Positions 8,330 to 15,948 of a stretch of DNA of 64,000 nucleotides are shown here, piece after piece. The translations under genes and the position numbers were made by a program. The stretch is taken from positions 219,863-283,862 of the forward strand of contig NZ_JQCD01000024.1 of NCBI RefSeq assembly GCF_001437425.1. Reading direction: 5' to 3'. The DNA comes from Weissella minor. Lineage in GTDB: Bacteria > Bacillota > Bacilli > Lactobacillales > Lactobacillaceae. The notes below the pieces were generated by a model, which was not told where the DNA came from, searched no databases, and saw only the letters and a list, made by a program, of their open reading frames with translations. Each line of letters starts with the position of its first letter. The first letter of the stretch is position 1.

Positions 8330-8361
8330 AACGCCGATTCATTTGAATTGGTGTTTTTTTT
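8330..8361 (+). terminator. Intrinsic terminator of dehydrogenase operon
   Basis: AACGCCGATTC, loop attt, GAATTGGTGTT with one G-T pair, then T8. Confidence 0.8.
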
Positions 8362-8381
8362 AACCATTTCCCTAATTTAAT

Positions 8382-8410
8382 TTGTAATCATTCTAAATTA
8401 GAGTTAGAAT
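8382..8410 (+). promoter_or_regulatory. fetAB promoter with PerR/Fur-like box
   Basis: TTGTAA (8382-8387), 17-base spacer and TAGAAT (8405-8410) form the promoter. The 15-mer TTGTAATCATTCTAA (8382-8396) matches the PerR box TTATAATNATTATAA at 12 of 14 defined positions and covers the -35 element. A PerR-type gene lies in the same cluster. Confidence 0.6.
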
Positions 8411-8446
8411 AGAAATCAAATAAAGGAAGTCAAAGGGGAGGCACTT

Positions 8447-9094
8447 ATGAAATTAACTGTAGAAAACTTGCAGATGAAATATGATCAAACGACTTTATTT
8501 GATAATGTGTCATTTAGCGTTCAAGATGATGATTGGTTAACGATTACTGGTGAGTCAGGAAGTGGAAAGAGCACGCTTTTGAAGATTATTGCGGGTTTGG
8601 TTGACGCTACTGCTGGAACGGTTAAATTAAATGATAAAGCGCAATGGGATTACGAAATTAGTGATTACCGGCAGCAAGTATCATATGCTGTTCAATCGGC
8701 ACAATTGTTTGGGGAAACAATCAGAGACAATTTGGATTTGCCTTTTGTGGTGCGTGATCAAGAACCTGATGTTGAACGCCAGTTAACGCTCATGCACGCC
8801 ATGGAGTTACCTGAAGATTATTTAGATAAGGATATTCATGAATTGTCTGGTGGTCAGAAGCAACGTGTGGGTGTGGCTCGAAATTTGATTTTTCCGCCTA
8901 AAGTATTGTTACTAGATGAAATTATGACTGGACTTGATGGCGCGACAAAAACAACGATTTGGGCCTTGATTAAGCAGATGCAAGAAAAGTATCATTTTGC
9001 AGTATTGTCAGTCACGCATGATAGCGATGAAATCAATCAAGCGCAGTGGATGATGCATGTGAATGATGGAAAGGTGGTTCTCGATGAGCACTAA
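8447..9094 (+). CDS. fetA: Iron-export ABC transporter ATP-binding protein
   Basis: The 215-residue ATPase (FetA/YbbL type) energises FetB. It has Walker [10 protein letters not shown] near residues 35-43, signature ELSGGQKQRVGVARN, and Walker B VLLLDEIMTGLD. In E. coli FetAB exports iron and aids resistance to peroxide. GGGGAGG precedes the ATG. The final 11 bases overlap fetB. The PerR-like box in its promoter and the perR gene behind fetB fit a metal/peroxide role. Confidence 0.88.
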   Translation: MKLTVENLQMKYDQTTLFDNVSFSVQDDDWLTITGESGSGKSTLLKIIAGLVDATAGTVKLNDKAQWDYEISDYRQQVSYAVQSAQLFGETIRDNLDLPFVVRDQEPDVERQLTLMHAMELPEDYLDKDIHELSGGQKQRVGVARNLIFPPKVLLLDEIMTGLDGATKTTIWALIKQMQEKYHFAVLSVTHDSDEINQAQWMMHVNDGKVVLDEH

Positions 9095-9860
9095 TATTGA
9101 TGTCAGTAATTTATCATTAGTTTTATCTTTTGGTCTCGTTTTTATTTCTTTGGCGATTAGTTATCAACAAAAACTGAATCTCGAAAAGGAAACAATTATC
9201 TCAGTTGCCCGTTCGATTATTCAATTAATCATTGTTGGTTTCTTGTTAAAGTTTGTTTTTCAAGTTGACAATGTGTGGTTAACCTTATTGATGTCAGCTG
9301 TGATTATTTTCAATGCAGCACGTAATGCCAAATATCGTAGTCAAGGGATTCCAGGAGCATTTCAAATTGCCGCTGTTGGTTTAACGATTTCAACGGTCAT
9401 TACAGTTGGTATTTTAGTCATGACGAAAGTGATTGAATTTGAACCCTATCAATTAATCCCAGTTACCGGAATGGTTGCTGGAAACTCAATGACCGCGATG
9501 GGATTAGTCTTCCGTAATTTAAATCAACAATTTAATGATCAACAGACGATTGTACAAGAGCGTCTTGCGTTAGGGGCAACACCAAAGTTAGCAACGGGTT
9601 CAATTGCTAAGGAAGCAATTCGAACGGGCATGCAACCAACAATTGATTCAGTTCGAACTTATGGATTAGTTTCGTTACCCGGCATGATGACTGGATTGAT
9701 TATGGCTGGTGTTGATCCGATTCATGCGATTAAGTATCAAATTGTGGTTGTCTTTATGCTCCTTTCGGCAACTGGGATTGCATCTGTCTATGCGAGCTAT
9801 TTAGCAACACGTAAGTTCTATAACCAACATTGGCAATTAGTATTACCCAATCAAAAGTAA
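9084..9860 (+). CDS. fetB: Iron-export ABC transporter permease
   Basis: The 258-residue FetB/YbbM (UPF0014) protein has about seven membrane segments and the family core VTGMVAGNSMTAMGLVFRNL followed by ERLALGATP and RTYGLVSLPGMMTGLIMAG. I start at ATG 9084, preceded by GGAAAGGTGG; the in-frame ATG at 9063 would lie deeper in fetA. The overlap with fetA indicates coupled translation. The PerR-type gene starts 52 bases downstream with no terminator between, so the three genes probably form one transcript. Confidence 0.9.
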   Translation: MSTNIDVSNLSLVLSFGLVFISLAISYQQKLNLEKETIISVARSIIQLIIVGFLLKFVFQVDNVWLTLLMSAVIIFNAARNAKYRSQGIPGAFQIAAVGLTISTVITVGILVMTKVIEFEPYQLIPVTGMVAGNSMTAMGLVFRNLNQQFNDQQTIVQERLALGATPKLATGSIAKEAIRTGMQPTIDSVRTYGLVSLPGMMTGLIMAGVDPIHAIKYQIVVVFMLLSATGIASVYASYLATRKFYNQHWQLVLPNQK

Positions 9861-9912
9861 GTATGGTATATTTTGATAAGCAATAGCTTGATTGCAGCAA
9901 GGAGGTACCATT

Positions 9913-10365
9913 GTGGCAACAAATGAAATTGAGCATGCAGTGGAACACATGCGAGAAGCTGGTTATAAAGTAACACCACAGCGTAAAGAAATTTTGTCAT
10001 ATTTAATTGGACATGAAACACATCCAACGGCTGAAATGATTTATCAAGATTTACAAGCCCAAGATAAGAACATTAGTTTAGCAACGGTTTATAATACGAT
10101 TGAAATGCTATTGAAGACCCGCTTGGTTTTGGCCATCGATAGTGAAACCGATGGTAAAAGACATTATGATTATTTTGGACATCCACATTATCATGCTATC
10201 TGTACTAATTGTGGACGTATCGTGGATGGAACTGAATTTGATTTAAGTAATTTACCAAATATTGCGGCTAATGAAACCGGTTATTTAGTTAAGGCGTATG
10301 AAGTAACAGTTAAAGGGCTTTGCCCTGAATGTCAGTTAAAATTGGCAGAAAACGGTGAATTATAA
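9913..10365 (+). CDS. perR: PerR-type Fur family peroxide/metal-responsive repressor
   Basis: The 150-residue protein has a winged-helix domain (TPQRKEILSYL, ISLATVYNTIEML). Its regulatory metal ligands match PerR of B. subtilis with a one-residue offset: His37, Asp86, His92, His94 and Asp105, the last being Asp as in PerR rather than Glu as in Fur. Two CxxC pairs (Cys97/100 and Cys137/140) form the structural zinc site. Start is GTG 9913 behind AAGGAGGT. It likely binds the boxes found before fetA and the DyP gene. Manganese-sensing or Zur-type roles are less likely. Confidence 0.85.
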   Translation: MATNEIEHAVEHMREAGYKVTPQRKEILSYLIGHETHPTAEMIYQDLQAQDKNISLATVYNTIEMLLKTRLVLAIDSETDGKRHYDYFGHPHYHAICTNCGRIVDGTEFDLSNLPNIAANETGYLVKAYEVTVKGLCPECQLKLAENGEL

Positions 10366-10414
10366 GAAAAGCAACTGATTTTAAAATCAGTTGCTTTTTT
10401 AGTAGAATTTGGGA
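10361..10414 (+). repeat. 54-bp repeat, copy A (contains perR terminator)
   Basis: Matches 11436-11489 with one mismatch in 54 bases. It starts inside the last codons of perR and spans the terminator AAAAGCAACTGATTTT and its complement plus a short tail. Confidence 0.95.
10367..10400 (+). terminator. Intrinsic terminator after perR
   Basis: AAAAGCAACTGATTTT joined directly to its perfect complement, then a T run. Confidence 0.9.
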
Positions 10415-10467
10415 GTAGAAAAGTACGAACGCATTTACTTAGAAACAATGATGAAGGTGATACAAAA

Positions 10468-10560
10468 ATGAATAAGTACATAACTGATGACGTTAGAGGT
10501 GACTGTTTGGTTTATTTGAAACCGATTTTGATATGGCGGAGATATTTTTCCATGCTATAA
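10468..10560 (+). CDS. Possible 30-codon ORF, perhaps a relic
   Basis: ATG 10468 follows AAGGTGA at good spacing and opens a 30-residue frame that ends at 10560, overlapping the convergent merR end by six bases. The product begins MNKYITDDVRGDC and resembles no family I know. It lies between the two copies of the 54-bp repeat and could be a gene remnant. Low confidence that it is expressed. Confidence 0.25.
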   Translation: MNKYITDDVRGDCLVYLKPILIWRRYFSML

Positions 10561-10926
10561 CATGTCTGTTTTGTGCAAATATATTTTTATTTTATTTTCT
10601 ATAAATTTGATATTGTTATTTATACATTGTTCTTCTTCATGTAATTTATCTAGTTGGTTAAATAGTAATTGAAGTCGTTTAGGTATAGTTGCATCCCCCT
10701 GATACCGAAGTACAGTATATTCACGCATATGTTTTATATCCATACCTGTTTTTTTTAATTTTATAATGAATTCAATCCACTCTAAATCTTTGTCTGTGTA
10801 GTATCTTTGATTGGAATCATTTCGTGCTGGAAAAATAAGTTTCTCTTTCTCATAAAATCTTAGGGTATCGATGCTTAAACCAGTTTTTTTGGAAAACACA
10901 CCTATTGAATAAATTTGATTTGTCAT
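10555..10926 (-). CDS. MerR family transcriptional regulator
   Basis: The 123-residue protein has the MerR DNA-binding domain at its start (YSIGVFSKKTGLSIDTLRFYEKEKLI, then NQRYYTDKDLEWIEFI) and a coiled dimerisation helix rich in Glu and Lys. There is no Cys pattern for metal sensing. I start at 10926, behind AAGGAG; a TTG 21 bases upstream would include that site. It is divergent from a carboxymuconolactone-decarboxylase gene with a classical MerR operator between them, so it probably controls that gene and itself. Confidence 0.88.
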   Translation of the reverse strand: MTNQIYSIGVFSKKTGLSIDTLRFYEKEKLIFPARNDSNQRYYTDKDLEWIEFIIKLKKTGMDIKHMREYTVLRYQGDATIPKRLQLLFNQLDKLHEEEQCINNNIKFIENKIKIYLHKTDML

Positions 10927-10956
10927 GCAAATAAAACTCCTTTTCAAAAGTTTTTC

Positions 10957-10987
10957 TTTACCTTGAGTATACTCCAGGTTTTACAAT
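10957..10987 (+). promoter_or_regulatory. MerR-type promoter/operator with 19-bp spacer
   Basis: TTTACC (10957-10962) and TACAAT (10982-10987) are 19 bases apart. Between them ACCTTGAGTATACTCCAGGT (10960-10979) is a near-perfect 20-bp dyad with one mismatched pair. Long spacers with such dyads are the hallmark of MerR-activated promoters. Confidence 0.85.
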
Positions 10988-11044
10988 CAGAATATCATGA
11001 AATATGAATGATTTACGAAGGATTTACAAGAAATGGAGAATGCT

Positions 11045-11434
11045 ATGGAACGTAAGGAACAAACAGAACGGTTTAAAAAAGGTTCAGCTAATTTAGCGAA
11101 AATTGATGGTGTTGGCGGTCAAGCTGTAATTGATTCATTAGCGGGAGTTGGTGAAGACGTTGGAAAATATATTATTGAATTTGCTTTTGGAGATATTTAT
11201 GGTCGTGATGCACTGAATTTTCAACAAAGAGAAATGATCACGATTACCAGTTTATTATCTCAAGGGGACACAGAACCGCAATTAGAAGTGCATATTAATG
11301 CCGCTTTAAATGTGGGATTAACGCAATCGGAAATTGTTGAAATATTTATTCAATGTATTCCATATGTAGGTTTCCCTAAAGTGTTAAACGCATTATTTGT
11401 TGCCCAAAAAGTATTTGATAAGCAAGATAATTAA
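11045..11434 (+). CDS. Carboxymuconolactone decarboxylase family protein
   Basis: The 129-residue protein has the CMD/AhpD-like helical fold with the pattern FGDIYGRDALNFQQREMITITSLL, then HINAALNVGLTQSEIVEIFIQCIPYVGFPKVLNA. It lacks the CxxC of AhpD, so it is not an alkyl hydroperoxidase of that kind. The single Cys precedes YVGFP. Related MerR-controlled genes answer to aldehydes or electrophiles, but the substrate is unknown. GGAG precedes ATG 11045; ATG 11033 is an alternative. It is followed by a copy of the perR terminator. Confidence 0.82.
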   Translation: MERKEQTERFKKGSANLAKIDGVGGQAVIDSLAGVGEDVGKYIIEFAFGDIYGRDALNFQQREMITITSLLSQGDTEPQLEVHINAALNVGLTQSEIVEIFIQCIPYVGFPKVLNALFVAQKVFDKQDN

Positions 11435-11435
11435 G

Positions 11436-11489
11436 TATAAGAAAAGCAACTGATTTTAAAATCAGTTGCTTTTTTAGTAGTATTTGGGA
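11436..11489 (+). repeat. 54-bp repeat, copy B (contains CMD terminator)
   Basis: Same sequence as 10361-10414 apart from one base, starting one base after the CMD stop codon. The first 9 bases (TATAAGAAA) plus the preceding TTAAG recur once more just after the DyP gene near 12593. Confidence 0.95.
11442..11475 (+). terminator. Intrinsic terminator after CMD gene
   Basis: Identical stem to that after perR: AAAAGCAACTGATTTT and complement, then T6. Confidence 0.9.
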
Positions 11490-11509
11490 CATTAATATCA
11501 GTCTTTAAT

Positions 11510-11537
11510 TTAGTTTCATTCTAATTTATGCTATAAT
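11510..11537 (+). promoter_or_regulatory. DyP peroxidase promoter with PerR-like box
   Basis: TATAAT at 11532-11537; the -35 region near 11509-11514 is weak. TTAGTTTCATTCTAA (11510-11524) matches the PerR box variant TTAGAATNATTCTAA at 12 of 14 positions and shares TCATTCTAA with the fetAB box. Confidence 0.5.
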
Positions 11538-11637
11538 AAAGATGTATTTTAATATTAACCCAAATGAAATAGACTTACTATTTGTATGTTAAAGCATGAA
11601 GTCTATTAATTGCCAAACAGTATGGGAGGACACGATT

Positions 11638-12585
11638 ATGGTAGAAATAAATCCAGCAAAAGCACAAGATGTCTGGAAGGACATTGGACAACATGTTTCA
11701 TTTGTAGTGTTGTCATTAACGCGGGAAAATCAAGCAGCTGCACAAGCCGGCATTCAAGAATTTGCAGATCGGTCACAAGCAATCATTCGGTCATTACGCA
11801 TTCGCGCAGCTGATGATAGTTTAAAGGTTTCTATTGGCTTTAGTAACGAAGCTTGGGAATATTTGTTCCCAAATGCAGCGAAGCCTAAAGAACTTGAGAC
11901 TTTTACGGGTGTGACGAGTCCAGAGTATAGCATGCCAGCAACTGCGGGAGATATATTCTTACATATTCGTGCCAAAACGGAAGCAACGGTGTATGAGGTG
12001 GTAACACAATATCGTAGATTCTTAAAAGATTTTACGACTGTTGTAGATGAAACTAAAGGTTTCCGTTATTTTGAAGGACGAGCAATTATTGGCTTCATTG
12101 ATGGGACTGAGGCACCTGAAGTTCAGGATGCAGCTGAATATGCCATCATTGGGGATGAAGACCCTGATTTTGTGAACGGTTCATACGCCTTCGCTCAAAA
12201 ATGGCAGCATGATATGGACTTTTGGAATCAACAAAAGACTGAAACACAAGAAAAAGCAGTTGGTCGTGAAAAGTTTACTGATTTAGAATTAGAAGATGAA
12301 GATAAATTTGCGAATGCGCATAATGAAGCCTCAAAATTTGAGCCAGATGGCGTCGAACAAAAAATTGTACGAATGAATGTACCTTTTTCAGATCCAGCTC
12401 AAGATGTAACCGGGACTTATTTTATAGGTTATGCGCGTTCATGGAATGTAACGAAGAATATGCTACAAAATATGGTTGATAACAGTGATTTTTTGTTAAC
12501 TTTTTCAACATTATTAACTGGACAGCTTTACTTTATCCCATCGCGTGACTTATTGGATGCGATTGCTGAGGGTGAGTTAAACTAA
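11638..12585 (+). CDS. DyP-type heme peroxidase
   Basis: The 315-residue dye-decolourising peroxidase has the hallmark GFIDG motif (residues 152-156, Asp155 as acid-base residue), a candidate heme-ligand His228 and Arg245 in VRMNVPF. It reduces peroxide using a heme cofactor and may take electrons from varied donors. No signal peptide is seen; some DyPs are cargo of encapsulins, but no encapsulin gene is nearby. Start is ATG 11638 behind GGGAGGA. The PerR-like box fits peroxide induction. Confidence 0.9.
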   Translation: MVEINPAKAQDVWKDIGQHVSFVVLSLTRENQAAAQAGIQEFADRSQAIIRSLRIRAADDSLKVSIGFSNEAWEYLFPNAAKPKELETFTGVTSPEYSMPATAGDIFLHIRAKTEATVYEVVTQYRRFLKDFTTVVDETKGFRYFEGRAIIGFIDGTEAPEVQDAAEYAIIGDEDPDFVNGSYAFAQKWQHDMDFWNQQKTETQEKAVGREKFTDLELEDEDKFANAHNEASKFEPDGVEQKIVRMNVPFSDPAQDVTGTYFIGYARSWNVTKNMLQNMVDNSDFLLTFSTLLTGQLYFIPSRDLLDAIAEGELN

Positions 12586-12608
12586 AACAATTTAAGTATA
12601 AGAAACGA

Positions 12609-12639
12609 GATACATAATCTGTGATTATGTATCTTTTTT
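12609..12639 (+). terminator. Intrinsic terminator after DyP gene
   Basis: GATACATAATC and GATTATGTATC stem with a short loop, then T6. Confidence 0.93.
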
Positions 12640-12653
12640 ATATGAAAAAAATC

Positions 12654-12682
12654 TTGCACAAGTTAATGAAAACGGTTACACT
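12654..12682 (+). promoter_or_regulatory. PTS promoter overlapped by cre site
   Basis: TTGCAC (12654-12659), 17-base spacer, TACACT (12677-12682). TGAAAACGGTTACA (12667-12680) is a perfect match to the cre consensus and covers most of the -10 box, predicting strong CcpA repression. Confidence 0.8.
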
Positions 12683-12723
12683 TATTTTAGTGATTATTTG
12701 AAATAATAGTAGGAGACAGCAAT

Positions 12724-14430
12724 ATGATTACAAATATTTTAATTTTTCTTATCGCAATGCTGGCTGGAATGGAATCGGTTTTGGACGCTTGGGGCTTTAA
12801 CCAACCGATTATTGCAGCTAGTTTGATTGGAATTGTGACTGGGCATCCAGTGGAAGGGCTAATGTTGGGTGGTTCACTTCAATTAGTTACTTTGGGTTGG
12901 ATGAACGTTGGGGCCGCGATGGCGCCTGATGCGGCATTGGCTGCGGTTGCTGCCGGTATTTTGGTTACTGGTCCAACACAATTACCTGTGATGCAAGGAA
13001 TTGCGCTAGCGATTCCTTTGGCTGTGGCGGGTCAAATGTTGACAATCTTTGTCCGTACATTGATGGTTTCATTTACCCATATGGCTGATGCGTATGCCGC
13101 CAAAGGGCAGGCACGTAAAATTGAAATTTTACATTTCACAGGCTTGTTCATTCAAGGATTACGTGTTGCAATCCCAGCGATGCTCATCTTAGCGTTGCCA
13201 GCTGAAACAATTACACAAGCAATTAATGCAATTCCATCTGTGATTACGAATGGTTTGCAAGTGGCTGGTGGATTCATTGTGATTGTTGGGTATGCCATGG
13301 TAGTTAATATGATGGCATCTAAAACACTTTGGCCTTATCTATTCTTGGGTTTTGGACTTTCAGCCATTACTTCTTTGAATTTGACGGCGATGGGTATTAT
13401 TGGTGCCGCAATTGCCTTAATTATTGTGCAATTGACAAAGTTCAATACAACTGAAGTTGAAGAGCAGGCATCAATGGTGCCTGAGGATCAAATTGATCAG
13501 CCATTATTAACGAAGAGTGATCAATTGCATACATTCTTCCGTCAAGGTTTCTTGTTGGGATCATTCAACTATGAGCGTATGCAAAACATGGGTGTTGCTT
13601 ACATTATGATGCCAACATTACGTCGTTTGTATAAGGACCAACCAGATGAATTCGCGGCTGGATTAAAGCGTCATTTGGAGTTCTTTAATACACATCCATA
13701 TCTAGCTGCACCGATTATTGGTGTGACGATGGCGATGGAAGAGCAAAAGGCTAAGGGTGCACCAATCGATAATGCGACAATCAGCTCAGTTAAGGTTGGA
13801 ATGATGGGACCAGTTGCTGGTGTCGGAGATCCACTATATTGGGGAACGCTACGACCAGTTATTGGTGCCTTAGCAGCTTCATTTGCGGCGCAAGGTTCAA
13901 TGATTGGACCAATCTTATTCTTCGTTGCATGGAATATCATTCGTTTGGCAACCCTATGGTTTGGTCAAAAGTTTGGTTATCAACAAGGAACTAACATTGG
14001 GATGAACTTGTCTGGTGGCCTTATGCAAAAGGTTACACAAGGAGCCTCAATCATGGGTATGTTCATGATGGGAGTCTTGGTGCCACGTTGGACAACAATG
14101 AATTTTCCATTGGTCATTTCAAAAATCAAGAATGACCCACGAAATGTGATTAGCATGGATAGTGTGAACAATGTGCTCCAAAGTAACCATTTGACAGGTG
14201 ATGACATTGTTAAACTATCACAACAATTAACGAGTGGAAAAGTTTTTGGTAATTTCCAAGTAACTACTTTAAATGATGTCTTTAATCAATTGATTCCTGG
14301 CTTAATGCCATTGCTTTCATTGTTTATTGTTATCTGGTTGCTCCGTAAGAATGTTTCACCAATTACGATTATCTTTGGTATTTTCGCGATTGGGATTCTG
14401 GGTTACGCCGTTGGTATATTCGGTGTTTAA
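12724..14430 (+). CDS. Fused mannose-family PTS EIIC-EIID permease
   Basis: The 568-residue protein joins two subunits that are normally separate. Residues 1 to about 245 are EIIC (GMESVLDAWGFNQPIIAASLIGIVTGHPVEGLMLGGSLQLVTLGW). After a polar linker (about 246-275), the rest is EIID (RQGFLLGSFNYERMQNMGVAYIMMPTLRRLY, then EFFNTHPYLAAPIIGV and VGMMGPVAGVGDPLYWGTLRP). Together they form the membrane sugar channel of the mannose/fructose/sorbose PTS. No EIIA or EIIB gene is adjacent, so phosphorylation must come from elsewhere. The frame is clean across the junction. AGGAG precedes the ATG. Confidence 0.92.
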   Translation: MITNILIFLIAMLAGMESVLDAWGFNQPIIAASLIGIVTGHPVEGLMLGGSLQLVTLGWMNVGAAMAPDAALAAVAAGILVTGPTQLPVMQGIALAIPLAVAGQMLTIFVRTLMVSFTHMADAYAAKGQARKIEILHFTGLFIQGLRVAIPAMLILALPAETITQAINAIPSVITNGLQVAGGFIVIVGYAMVVNMMASKTLWPYLFLGFGLSAITSLNLTAMGIIGAAIALIIVQLTKFNTTEVEEQASMVPEDQIDQPLLTKSDQLHTFFRQGFLLGSFNYERMQNMGVAYIMMPTLRRLYKDQPDEFAAGLKRHLEFFNTHPYLAAPIIGVTMAMEEQKAKGAPIDNATISSVKVGMMGPVAGVGDPLYWGTLRPVIGALAASFAAQGSMIGPILFFVAWNIIRLATLWFGQKFGYQQGTNIGMNLSGGLMQKVTQGASIMGMFMMGVLVPRWTTMNFPLVISKIKNDPRNVISMDSVNNVLQSNHLTGDDIVKLSQQLTSGKVFGNFQVTTLNDVFNQLIPGLMPLLSLFIVIWLLRKNVSPITIIFGIFAIGILGYAVGIFGV

Positions 14431-14468
14431 TCGGTCGCAACAAGTGTGTATATGATAGCTAAAATTAG

Positions 14469-14514
14469 AAAAACTTTGTGTAAGGCTGGCAGGTCCTTTA
14501 CACAGAGTTTTTTT
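14469..14514 (+). terminator. Intrinsic terminator after PTS gene
   Basis: AAACTTTGTGTAAGG and CCTTTACACAGAGTTT stem, then T7. Confidence 0.88.
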
Positions 14515-14549
14515 ATTAGCCAATTAAGGTTTTGAGATTATAGTGTGAG

Positions 14550-14578
14550 TTGACAAAAAAGACATGTTAAAATAATTA
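14550..14578 (+). promoter_or_regulatory. Thiolase promoter
   Basis: Consensus TTGACA (14550-14555) with an AT-rich -10 region at about 14571-14578 (AATAATTA). Confidence 0.55.
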
Positions 14579-14611
14579 GGAAAATAAGAACTGAACGGAG
14601 CAAAAGAACAA

Positions 14612-15793
14612 ATGGCCAAGGTATATATTGTGGGTGCAAAACGCACGCCAATTGGAAAATTTGGTGGGAGTTTGGCGAGTGTGTCAGCTCAAAAATTAGG
14701 GGCGCTTGCAATCGACGCCGCCATTACGGAAGCTGATGCAACAAAACAGCTACCAATTGACCAAGTGTTGATGGGAAATGTGTTACAAGCTGGGCTAGGT
14801 CAAAATCCAGCCCGCCAAGCAAGTCAACTTGCTGGGCTGGGGGATGCTGTTCCGGCGATGACGTTAAATGACGTTTGTGGATCAGGCTTATCGGCTATAA
14901 ATACAGCGGTTGCACTCATTAATGCAGGACAAGCTGACATCATGGTGGCAGGTGGTATGGAAAGTATGTCAAATGCACCATATGTACTAGATAAAGCTCG
15001 TTTTGGTTATCGCATGGGGGATGGTCAGTTAAAAGATACATTGCTTTCAGATGCATTAACTGATGCTGAAGGTGGTTTCCATATGGGAATCACAGCTGAA
15101 AATATTGCACGTGAGTATACGGTTAGTCGTGAAGATATGGATGAATTTGCATATCAGAGTCATCAAAAAGCTTTACAAGCAATCGAGACAGGGCATTTTG
15201 ATCAGGAAATTACACCTGTGACAATTAAAACGAAAAAAGGTGAAGTGGTTGTTAATCAAGATGAAGGCCCACGTGCTGACACATCGATTGAAAAGTTACA
15301 GAAGTTACGTCCAACATTTGAAGATGATGGCACGGTGACTGCCGGGAATGCTTCCGGGATTAATGATGGGGCTGCAGCCGTTGTATTGGCAAGTGCCGCA
15401 GCCGTTGAAAAATATGATTTAACCCCCCTTGCAGAATGGGTTGATGCTAGTTTAGTTGGTTTGGATCCTATGCGAATGGGCGTGGGTCCGTATTATGCGA
15501 TTCAAGCTTTAATGCAAAAACAACCGCATTTGGCGTTGTCCGATATTGATACTTTCGAATTAAATGAAGCTTTTGCAGCACAAGCATTGGCAACAAATCG
15601 CTTGTTAAAACTAGATGCATCACATGTAAATCCTCATGGTGGGGCTTTAGCATTGGGGCATCCAGTTGGTGCATCGGGTGCACGTGTTTTGGTAACATTG
15701 ATTAATGAATTGAAGGCTGATTCATATGGGATTGCTGCCTTGTGTATTGGCGGTGGTATGGGCGTTTCAACGCTGGTTAAAAAGGTAAAATAA
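14612..15793 (+). CDS. Acetyl-CoA C-acetyltransferase (thiolase)
   Basis: The 393-residue biosynthetic-type thiolase (EC 2.3.1.9) condenses two acetyl-CoA to acetoacetyl-CoA. Catalytic residues are in place: Cys89 in NDVCGSGLSAI, His350 in GGALALGHPVGASGAR, and Cys378 in CIGGGMG. NEAFAAQ is also present. In lactic acid bacteria it usually feeds the mevalonate route to isoprenoids; HMG-CoA synthase and reductase are not nearby. It has its own TTGACA promoter and terminator. Confidence 0.93.
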   Translation: MAKVYIVGAKRTPIGKFGGSLASVSAQKLGALAIDAAITEADATKQLPIDQVLMGNVLQAGLGQNPARQASQLAGLGDAVPAMTLNDVCGSGLSAINTAVALINAGQADIMVAGGMESMSNAPYVLDKARFGYRMGDGQLKDTLLSDALTDAEGGFHMGITAENIAREYTVSREDMDEFAYQSHQKALQAIETGHFDQEITPVTIKTKKGEVVVNQDEGPRADTSIEKLQKLRPTFEDDGTVTAGNASGINDGAAAVVLASAAAVEKYDLTPLAEWVDASLVGLDPMRMGVGPYYAIQALMQKQPHLALSDIDTFELNEAFAAQALATNRLLKLDASHVNPHGGALALGHPVGASGARVLVTLINELKADSYGIAALCIGGGMGVSTLVKKVK

Positions 15794-15811
15794 TTTAATT
15801 GGTTGATGGTT

Positions 15812-15849
15812 AAAAGCAAGAAATCTGATCAAGATTTCTTGCTTTTTTA
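15812..15849 (+). terminator. Intrinsic terminator after thiolase gene
   Basis: AAAAGCAAGAAATC, short loop, GATTTCTTGC and T6. Confidence 0.93.
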
Positions 15850-15948
15850 GAATCATTTAAGTTTTCCCCTTTAGTATATTTCTTATAAATAGTAAATGAT
15901 TTAAACTTTTATGTGAAAAAACTAACAATAAATGGAGGCTTTTAACTT

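Noticed and set aside
8390-8410. ATTCTAA-7-TTAGAAT everted repeat as the main operator of fetAB
   Set aside because: The overlapping 15-mer at 8382-8396 fits the PerR box in the normal orientation and spacing; the everted repeat may be incidental.
10361-11489. Flanking 54-bp repeats as ends of an insertion sequence
   Set aside because: Direct, not inverted, repeats that consist mainly of a terminator, and no transposase lies between them.
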